This document shows positions 7,758-16,400 of a stretch of DNA of 18,650 bases, one piece after another. Made by a program: the position numbers and the translations under genes. How positions within the stretch are numbered: position 1 is the first letter of the stretch; each line of letters begins with the position of its first letter. Source of the DNA: Bacteroidales bacterium (GTDB lineage: Bacteria > Bacteroidota > Bacteroidia > Bacteroidales > UBA1715); NCBI GenBank assembly GCA_017618935.1, contig JAFZTG010000091.1, forward strand, positions 1-18,650, read 5' to 3'. The notes below the pieces were generated by a model. That model did not search any database. It was not told where the DNA came from and saw only the letters and a list, made by a program, of their open reading frames with translations.

Positions 7758-8582
7758 CTAAAACATATCTTTCGGCTCTTCCGAAATGATTCCTACTGAT
7801 TTTGCTCGTTGGTAGAGAGTTTCTATTGCCTTTTTGCCTTGTGTGCCGAGCGAAAGACTGAAATCGTTGACAAACAATGCGATATGTTTTTTCAAAACCT
7901 CGTCTTCTATGGCTTGGGCATGTTCGTGAATAAAAGCGTTTGATGCTTGTGGATGTGCATTTGCATATTCTATGCTTTGGCGAAGGAGAGCATTTATCGT
8001 CTTTTTCAAATCGTCGGGGACATCGCGACGAATGGTGATTGCTCCAAGCGGAATAGGCGTATGTGTCTCGCTTTCCCAGAAATCACCCAAGTCGCGAAGC
8101 ATGGAGAATCCACGTTCTGCATAGGTAAAACGGTTTTCGTGGATAATCACACCTGCGTCAAATTCTCCGCTCATAATTCGCGGTTCTATCTCCGAAAACA
8201 AGCATTCCGTCTTGTTCGTATAGTCGGGATAAGCCAAAGAGAAAAGCAGGTTTGCCGTGGTTTCCCTACCTGGAATCAAAATTCTTGATTGGGAATTTAT
8301 TGCGTTTTGGTTTCCCTTTTTGCAAATAAACAACGGACCGTTGGCAAAACCTAATGCACTGCCAGCGTCAAGTATCTGGTATGTTTTATACACGTTTGCA
8401 TAGGCAAAATAACTCAATTTCGTCATCTGTAAATCGCCTATCATAGCTCGACGGTTCAATTCCTGTACATCGGCTATTACTACTTTGAAATCTATGCCTT
8501 TGGTGTCGATTTTTTTATGCACCAATGCGTCAAATGTGTAGGTGTCGTTCGGACACGACGAAAAGCCAAGCGTTATTTCCAT
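7758..8582 (-). CDS. mqnD: 1,4-dihydroxy-6-naphthoate synthase MqnD (futalosine menaquinone pathway)
   Basis: MqnD converts cyclic dehypoxanthine futalosine to 1,4-dihydroxy-6-naphthoate in the futalosine route to menaquinone. The 274-residue protein has the family length and a periplasmic-binding-protein-like fold without a signal peptide. Visible motifs are LGFSSCPNDTYTFDALVH near the N terminus (SCPNDT at 9-14), ADVQELNRRA, TKLSYFAYA, GSALGFANGPLF, PGRETTANLLFSLA, and FDAGVIIHENRFTY. His148 in the last motif matches the His proposed as catalytic in characterised MqnD. The start ATG 8582-8580 lies inside the last codons of the upstream GH13 gene (10-base overlap), implying one transcript and translational coupling. 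Other mqn genes are not in the window. The gene ends at the shared bidirectional terminator. Closest confusion would be with MqnA, but the SCPNDT motif favours MqnD. Confidence 0.93.
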   Translation of the reverse strand: MEITLGFSSCPNDTYTFDALVHKKIDTKGIDFKVVIADVQELNRRAMIGDLQMTKLSYFAYANVYKTYQILDAGSALGFANGPLFICKKGNQNAINSQSRILIPGRETTANLLFSLAYPDYTNKTECLFSEIEPRIMSGEFDAGVIIHENRFTYAERGFSMLRDLGDFWESETHTPIPLGAITIRRDVPDDLKKTINALLRQSIEYANAHPQASNAFIHEHAQAIEDEVLKKHIALFVNDFSLSLGTQGKKAIETLYQRAKSVGIISEEPKDMF

Positions 8583-10285
8583 TCCAATCTAAATACTAAA
8601 GCTGAATTAGGTAAAATAGAGATTGGCAAGCCGTGTTCCAATACATCTTCGGTTGAAAATGAGTCGGAGAAATCGTGTTCAAACACTTCCGTCAACATCA
8701 TTGTTCCTTTGAGCGGACATTTCATTGCTGACAAGACGTGTTCGCCCAAAATCAGCCGAAATGTGTGCATTTGTGTGAAATCGAAATTGATGACTATCAA
8801 TATCTTTTCGTTTTCGCTGTAACGAGTGTATGCGTAAATTTTATCGCAGTCAAGATTTCCTCCGTAGTTTTTCCACATTAAATCGTAGAAGTTACCATTT
8901 TGGATAGCGTCTGACTGCAAACGGAAATTCAACAGTTTCATATAAAACTCGCGTAAATCCTTTTGGTCTTCCGACAGACGTCCGCCGTCGAATGCACCGC
9001 CATTCACCCATTTGTTGTATTCTGGCAAACTCCAATAGTCAAAGATCGTGGTTCTTCCGTCAATGCCACTGAAACCTTCCTTGTACATTCCTTTTTCGCC
9101 TATTTCTTGACCGAAATAAATCATAAGCGGACCTGGATTTAACGTCGCGAGCAATACCATTGATGCGCGAGCTTTATTCGCATCATTGGCAAAGAAGCGA
9201 GATGCAATACGTTGTTCGTCGTGGTTCTCAAAGAAACGGAGCATTTTGCCCACCACGTGTTCGGTGCGTTTCCAATAATCGGAAATATATTTTGCACTGC
9301 CGTTGCCTTCAACCATCAAACGCATTGTATCGTACAAACCGACTTTATCGTACAAATAATCAAAGTGACCTGTTTCCAAGTATGTGGCGTACGCGTCGGG
9401 ATTGTAAATTTCGGCAATAAAAATGATGTCGGGATTTATGTCCTTGATTTGCGGAATTACCCATCCCCAAAATTGTACGGGTACCATCTCTGCCATATCG
9501 CATCGGAAACCGTCAACGCCTTTGTTTGCCCAAAATTCAAGTATTTCCATCATACGAATCCATGTATCGGGAATCTCATCAAAATATGGTCTCCAGAAAT
9601 CCTGATAATCAACGCCATAGTTCAATTTTACTGTTTCGTACCAGTCGTTTCGTGACGGACGAGATGAGAACACATCGTTTCCCGTAACTTTTGCAGGATA
9701 TTCGTAATATGCCGGTTTTTTCTCATTGTATGGAAATACAATATCTTTGGGCAACTGCAATTCTTCGTTGGGGATATAATAGAAATTATTGTGTGGCGAA
9801 AATGAAACAGTCGTGTCGTCGTAACTGCCCAGCGATGTTCCTCCCAAAGGCAGATTGTCGGAATGATATTCTCGAGAAACGTGATTTGGCACAAAGTCGA
9901 TAATACATTTCAAACCGGCCAGATGGGTGCGTTGTACCATATTCTCGAATTCTGTCATTCGTAAAGCCACGTTTGTCGCCAAATCGGGATCAACGTCGAA
10001 ATAATCTTTTATAGCATACGGAGAACCGGCCCGACCCTTCACTACGTTGGGGTTGTCGGCAGTAAGACCATATTTTGAATAGTTGGTACACGAAGCGTGG
10101 CGAATAATACCTGTATACCACACATGTGTAACACCAAATTTCTTCAATTCTTGCAGAGCAACCGACGTAACGTCGTTAAACTTGGAACAGCCGTTTTCCT
10201 CAATCGTTCCGAATTCCACATTTGATTCGTTCTTATTTGCGAACAATCGCGTGAAAATTTGATAGATATTGATAGACGTATTCAT
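8573..10285 (-). CDS. Cytoplasmic GH13 alpha-amylase-family glycoside hydrolase
   Basis: The product is 570 residues from ATG 10285 (MNTSINIYQIFTRLF), a start typical of cytoplasmic GH13 enzymes, which act on alpha-1,4/1,6-glucans or maltooligosaccharides. The four family regions are intact: DFVPNH (130-135), GFRCDMAE with nucleophile Asp263, IFIAEIYN with acid/base Glu292, and FFENHDEQ with Asp356. A C-terminal beta domain ends ILPNSALVFRLEWK. There is no signal peptide or lipobox, so it is probably internal and works on glycogen-like or imported glucan. The frame stays open to an ATG at 10348, but that codon lies in a terminator hairpin and upstream of the promoter -7 box, so it was rejected. 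The gene is first in an operon with mqnD. The GH13 subfamily and exact substrate cannot be decided by eye. Confidence 0.9.
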   Translation of the reverse strand: MNTSINIYQIFTRLFANKNESNVEFGTIEENGCSKFNDVTSVALQELKKFGVTHVWYTGIIRHASCTNYSKYGLTADNPNVVKGRAGSPYAIKDYFDVDPDLATNVALRMTEFENMVQRTHLAGLKCIIDFVPNHVSREYHSDNLPLGGTSLGSYDDTTVSFSPHNNFYYIPNEELQLPKDIVFPYNEKKPAYYEYPAKVTGNDVFSSRPSRNDWYETVKLNYGVDYQDFWRPYFDEIPDTWIRMMEILEFWANKGVDGFRCDMAEMVPVQFWGWVIPQIKDINPDIIFIAEIYNPDAYATYLETGHFDYLYDKVGLYDTMRLMVEGNGSAKYISDYWKRTEHVVGKMLRFFENHDEQRIASRFFANDANKARASMVLLATLNPGPLMIYFGQEIGEKGMYKEGFSGIDGRTTIFDYWSLPEYNKWVNGGAFDGGRLSEDQKDLREFYMKLLNFRLQSDAIQNGNFYDLMWKNYGGNLDCDKIYAYTRYSENEKILIVINFDFTQMHTFRLILGEHVLSAMKCPLKGTMMLTEVFEHDFSDSFSTEDVLEHGLPISILPNSALVFRLEWK

Positions 10286-10305
10286 TTCAACCGTATCATT
10301 TTTCA

Positions 10306-10333
10306 CAAAGATAAAAAAAATGGGACTACACAA
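10306..10333 (-). promoter_or_regulatory. Promoter of the GH13-mqnD operon
   Basis: On the minus strand 10313-10306 reads TATCTTTG, a full match to TAnnTTTG, ending 20 bases before the ATG at 10285. A TTG at 10333-10331 lies 17 bases upstream, slightly short of the usual 19-21. The upstream element falls in the loop of the terminator hairpin that closes the previous transcription unit. Confidence 0.6.
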
Positions 10334-10352
10334 TTTGCATAGTCCCATTTTT
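10316..10352 (-). terminator. Terminator hairpin between the giant T9SS gene and the GH13 operon
   Basis: A 13-bp perfect stem pairs 10316-10328 with 10340-10352 (minus-strand arm AAAAATGGGACTA) around an 11-nt loop. On the minus strand it runs into eight T residues, a standard intrinsic terminator for transcripts coming from the giant gene. It overlaps the GH13 promoter. Confidence 0.82.
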
Positions 10353-10395
10353 CATTCGTTCTAACCTCTGTACGTTTCATTTTTTTGTTTTTTAT

Positions 10396-10421
10396 TAGAG
10401 ACGCGCCATGGCACATCTCTA
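10396..10421. repeat. REP-like palindrome, family GTAGAGACGCG, copy 2
   Basis: TAGAGACGCGCCATGGCAC at 10396-10414 is identical over 19 bases to copy 3 at 18407-18425, and TCTCTA closes the palindrome at 10416-10421. The GTAG foot is altered here (TTAG). The arms have two C-A mismatches on the plus strand (10402/10415 and 10404/10413). Both become G-U pairs in minus-strand RNA, the strand on which the giant gene is transcribed. It lies between the giant gene and its terminator. Confidence 0.75.
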
Positions 10422-10446
10422 TATTCTATCATCTCGGTTCATTCAA

Positions 10447-10477
10447 TGTAGGACTGCCATATTATGACAGCCCTACA
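10447..10477. repeat. Second GTAG-initiated palindrome behind the giant gene
   Basis: TGTAGG (10447-10452) pairs with CCTACA (10472-10477), continuing as CTG/CAG and CAT/ATG to a 3-nt loop. This is a 14-position stem with two A-C mismatches as plus-strand DNA. In minus-strand RNA both mismatches become G-U pairs, so the stem is continuous. It starts 6 bases after the giant gene's stop (10483) and has no T-tract. The sequence is unlike the GTAGAGACGCG family apart from the GTAG foot, so it is either a second REP type or an mRNA 3' stabiliser. Confidence 0.6.
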
Positions 10478-10482
10478 GGGAA

Positions 10483-13400
10483 TTACCGTATAAATTTCTC
10501 GCTGGTGATTTGTTTGTTGTCGATTACCGAGATAATGTAGATGCCCTTGCGTTGTGGTACGGCGATACGGGCTTCTTCTACGTTGGTGAATTTCTTTGAG
10601 TAGAAGATTTGACCTGTTACCGATGTAATTACCACATAATTTGCCTGCGGATTGCGGAAGAATACTTCTATTTCTTCATCCGTGATAGAGAAGCGGGCGT
10701 TCTTGCCACAAGTTTGAACGGCAATTACCTTGGAATCGGTGTAGTTACCATCGTAATCTACCTGACGAAGTTTGTAATAAACTATGCCATCATTATCATC
10801 TACATCGTAATAAACGTAGTTGTTCATTTCGGTAGTTGTACCGGCACCAGTAATGTAATCTATCTCCACAAAGTGTACTCCATCGAACGAACGAAGAATT
10901 GCAAAGTAACTATTATTCGTTTCAGATGCTGTTTGCCAACGAAGTTCTACCTGATTGTCTTCTATGCAAACACCGTATAACATTGTGAGTTCAACAGGCA
11001 TTAGATGAGCAGGATCTGTATTTGGAAGACCTTCACGATATGCAGCCATACATTGTTCCTCACTCGCATACAACTGGTCATATTTTCCCGAATTTGTAAA
11101 GTCGTTTTCTGCAATTGGGTTAGTTCCCGAATAATAATTTCCTGCATAATACAACTGTCCATTATTAGAACCAACGTTGTCTGCACCAGCAGTTCTATTT
11201 CCGCAATAATACAATGTACCACCGTCTTCAACATTGATTGTAAACTGCCACGTATATGTCGGCATTTGAGCACCAATATTTCCAATGAACACAGTTCCAT
11301 CATCTTTCACATTGAAAGAACTACCGCTTGCACCGCTTGAAACGGTAACGCCCATTGCATACAACGTACCGGCAATGTTTACTGTATAACCACCTGTGCC
11401 GTAACAAGAGAATATTCCGTCTCCACTGTTGTCGGTATCTTTTAAGTAAATGTTTCCACACGTTTGCTCAAGCGTGAATGTACCACCACCTTGATTACCA
11501 CGACCAACAGTCATATTACCATCCTCAACCGTAATATCACCACCTATCCACGCAGGACAATTCAATCCTGTATTATTGATATTACCTTTATATTTCATTG
11601 TCATATCCGCGTGCTTTACAACAAAGGTTGAGTTACATTGGAAATCTACAAACGCAATATCACGACCATAATTAGAATGTGCAAACTCAATACCTTCAAA
11701 GTTTACAAAACTTGCACCCGATTTGTTTGTATTGTCAACTAACCAAACCGCATTACTTGAATTTCGTACGTGAACCATACCTGATCCATTACCCGCATCG
11801 GTCACATAGATATTTGCATTTATCATCTCAATTTTTGAATTATTGATGAACTGCGTATGATGATATACATTACCGTCGTCGTTAAGAACTGCAGCACCTT
11901 CCAATAAATTTCCAGGTTCTTGACTTAACCCAGGCGATGACAAATCCCAATTGACATTTTCGGTATATAAATAACCATTGTTTTCAATATAACTATTCGT
12001 CAGCACCACATCTGCCAAATACAGATTCACACGACCATTGTTTATCAACGACGTTCTGTTTGTATAATTACCACGATTATCACTATCATCTGCAATATCA
12101 TCCATTTGGAAACCATAATCAACTGTTAACATTCCATCAGACGCTACATTTACCGTTCCTTTTTTTACCGTTGCAGTTATAAAATCAACGGTGTCACTTA
12201 TTATCAATTGTTGCCCTTTAGGAATTGATATTTCAACAGTAGAATTTGAGCCATTGATAGTTAAAGGGCCATTAATTGTAGTTCCACATTCAATTACCCA
12301 TTTAGCATCTGTTTCATCAAAACTTGTTGCATAGCCATTAAAGTTGCCACTGCCATCTTTTGTTCTCCAAGATGATATATTTGTTATATCCCCACTACAA
12401 TCATAATAATATGTCTTATTTGTTATTGTACGATGGATAAGAGCATAATAACCTTCTGCTCTTGTTTGAGAAAACAAAACTGTTCCATCACTTACAGAAC
12501 CATAAATATCTTCGAAAGCAAAGTTCTCACTTGTTCTTTCGCGTCCATAAGCAAGTGCGTTTATCGCTCCTAATTCATTTGAGCCTAACCCTCCAGACAA
12601 AGATACACCCACACTACCACTCGTATAACCATCTCCACTCACATGCCATGCGTCACCTGTTTTTACGTTGGAATTATCTTCTGCAAGTTTACCATCTACT
12701 CCTTCATATTCAACTCCTACCGTCACTAATGGATTATCACTTGAAGAGGATTCCGTAGTAGAAATATTATTGAGCATCAACGGCATATATTCCATATCGT
12801 CACCAACAGGGAAATAATATATCGTAGATGATTCATTAAGATTTTTGGGCAAAACATGTGTTATCGCACCATTGATATAACAAGCACGTTGAGCAGACGT
12901 GTAATATCCTTGTCCAATAGCAGAACTTGCAGGATTAGAAAGCATTAATACATACGGGTCAGGATCTGGATCTTCTTCGTTAGCTTTAGCAGGTGCATTT
13001 ATTCTAAGCACACCTTCGGTAAGTATAATGTTATTTTGAACCTCAACATTTCCATCCATCTCAAGGAAAAATTCTGGATTCAAGGAAGAGCCTGTATTTG
13101 CCCGCATTGCCGTGTCGTTGATTGTTAAATTGTAGAATGTGAATTCTGGAATATGCTGTTTTACACCTCCATTAAATTCTACCGTACTTCCCTCCACCGT
13201 ATATGTAGGACTGCCTCCATCTGTGATAAGAGAACCAGCTATACCAATAACATTTCTACTTGAAAGAGTCCTATCATTACTACCAAGATTCAAGTTGAAA
13301 TAATTCATAGCTTCAATAGTCGTTTCTGAGCCTGAAGCATACGTGAACGTAGAAACACCAGGTTTGAAATGACCTACCATTTCCACTACATGTTCGCCAC

Positions 13401-16400
13401 CACCCGAAACTGTGATGTCGCAAGTATCGCTGCCTATAACGTTCCCGGCAACCAATGTAGAACCCGCACCTATATACAAAGAATTTGCAACTTCAATATC
13501 GCCAATAAGCGTTTTATTACTTGCCGATTCGGTACGTAAATTCCAATATTTCAATGGTGCAACCTCCTGATTAACCGTTCCAACGTACTCTACCGTTGAA
13601 CCGTTAGGATTTATATTGTCGAGAGACACCGATGTCGTGTTCTTCAGCACTTGTGCCACTGTAACATTTGCACTAGTCTCAAAACAAATGTCACCTAAAT
13701 TATCCGTTGCAACATCTTGTATATATAGTTGAGAATAATCGCCCGAACGTATCTTTTTAGCACCATTGCCACTATACGTCACACTAGAGCCTGGTTTTAC
13801 CACAATATTGTAATAGCCATTGGCATTACCGTCAGCATGGGTTATTTCATCTTTTGCCATATCGCCAAAAGAAAAATTACCATCTGTTGTTGTAACATTT
13901 ACAGAAGAACCATTATTTACATCTACATTCACATCTTCGTATGTAGTCAATGTTCCAGATATCGTAAACTTCTTTGCATAATCACGATAATCGTGCTCGG
14001 CAATCTTTGTCATCTGTCCTTGCATACTTTGACCAGTAAATGTACCGATAGACTCAGCATAGTTACCGTTGGGGACACCCCAAGGTGCATTATTTGTAAA
14101 TCTGTTCCAGTCGTTTCCTACCGAAGTAAAATTATCTTTACTCCAGTTCCCATCGCCAATTGTTATCTTAGAACCTGTTCCAGCAACTTTCCACTCTTGA
14201 CCAGATTTCAATACTACATTATCTTTATTTATAATGTATTGGCTACCTGGTTCATAAAATTTGTTCTCTCCATCAACCAATGGATGAGTACACGAAGCCG
14301 GATTTCCATTTTCAACTGTACACCAATTCGATGCTGAAGTTACATCTGAACCATCACCATCGGGACCACAATAGTAATACACATTACCCATTGGATTTAC
14401 AGTTACATCTTTTGTTATCGTCACAACGCATCCTGATGCATTATCACGAATATATGCACCAATGGTAGCCGTATATTGTGAACCATCGCAATTGAACGAA
14501 TACGTGTGAACACCCGTTTCTGTGATACCTTCCATAGCCTTGCTGTGGTTGTTTATCCACCAGAAGCGATTATAATCATCAGTTACATCATCTCCATCAA
14601 ACGTAACTTTCATTACCGCACCTATTTCTTGTGAACAGAATATTTCCGAAGGAATCTCAACGCCACCTTCTGCCGTATTTTCATTGAACGTAAGTTCTGG
14701 AACTCCATCAACAAACGAGATATTAGCCTTGTCAGTCGTATGTACCACAGTTCCATTCGTTGATACCACACAATGATATGCGCCATTGCCCGACCCAGTT
14801 TTTGTTGGTGTATAAGAAGAAGATGTTGCACCTGGAATGGCAACATTATCTTTATACCATTGATACGTAAGAGGTAAATTAGTTGCATCTTCACCCGTAG
14901 CAACTACACGGAGCGTGTTGGCCGTGCTATTACAGCTTGTCTGCGCATCAACATAGTCGCGAAGCGAAAGTTCCACAACGTGAATAGTGGTCGTACACGT
15001 CTCATCGTCCACATTGTCGGAGTCATCCGTATCGTGGGCGGTAAACGTAAGGGTTCTATCACCTGCCGAAGTAAACGGAGATGCAAGAGTTGCGGTAACG
15101 CTCTGTACCGTGTTTTTATCAACCAAAGTCTGTGACAAACTGAACGACGTAGCGGCAGAACCCGACAACGAAATCCGTATATCACCATTCACATAACCGC
15201 TTCCTACAGAGAACGTGTTGGCAAGTGGCTGATTCGTATAAACGTACACATCGCTCGGCATACAGCCGTCAACCGTAAGCGTAGGAGTAGCAGTAAGTGT
15301 TACCGTGATGTTCACGGTTCTTGTCAACCCTTCCCCGTCGGTAACAGACACTGTCATAGGATAACTACCCGCAGGAGCCACTCCTGTCAAAGTAATCTCG
15401 CCAGTTGACGGATTTATTGAAAAATATCCATCGTCATTACCAGTAGTAATAGAATATGTCAAATTACCAACACAAGTCGAAGTTGTGTTTGACGTACCTA
15501 CTACCACGTTTGTCATTCCAGCCACACGCATATAGGTATCATAACTTGGCGTTATTGTTTTATCATTTACAGCAACCGACGTCTTACTATAGGTAGTAAA
15601 ACCGCATTCATCAGTTACACCATACCGTATATAATATGTTCGTGCAGTGTTTTTATACGTATCATTACCCATTGAGTATTTAGTTCCGCTGAACATTTCA
15701 TCCATGCACCATTGCCATATAGTGCTTACCTCGGTATCGCCATCCCCATCAGAATCCGCGAAAGTGGTATAACCAACGGTAGGCAAAGAAAATGTTTCTC
15801 CTAAACAAATATCATCAATAGTAATGGCACCGACTTCAGGATGTCTGAACATCGTGATTTGAACAGCATTGCTTTTACCTTTTTTCCCTGTATTATCGAT
15901 TGCAAAATAACGAATATATTTATCTTTTAAATCAGGATCTATATCATTAAGAGGATTTGGCCAATCCATTTCTTCCCAAGAATTTGAAGTTGGAGAATCA
16001 GCATATTCCCAACCTTGTGAAGAAATAGTTGTTTCTCCTTTTGGAGTAACCGTAGGAACATCTATAGACAAATTACCACCCTCACAAATTCTTGCAGGAG
16101 TTGTAATGTCGCTCACATCGGGACCGCAGTTTATAGTATATGTCGCCTCGGCAGTTACACCGTATGAATCTGTCACCACAACTTTTACGATTGAACTATT
16201 TGCAAGGACTTCGCCTGGCTCAAAGACATCGGTTGAAGAACTTGACGTATGTGTTGCTTGCAATTCATTGTTTACATACCACGCATACGAGGCAATAGTA
16301 CCTGTTCCCTGTGTTGCACTTGCCGTGAACGAAGCTGTTGATTCACATTCGGTGCTTACCGAAGTGATTTCTACTTCGGGAGGGCAAACTTTTGTAACAG

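Noticed and set aside
10286..10348. Extension of the GH13 protein by 21 residues to ATG 10348
   Set aside because: The extension covers a terminator hairpin and the promoter -7 box, and its residues do not fit the family N terminus.
375..10477. A CRISPR array made of the related palindromes
   Set aside because: The copies are kilobases apart, with no regular spacers and no cas genes.
13729..14337. A 202-residue plus-strand ORF opposite the giant gene
   Set aside because: It is antisense to a long, clearly coding reading frame, and its cysteine/isoleucine-rich translation looks like a shadow of beta-rich coding sequence.
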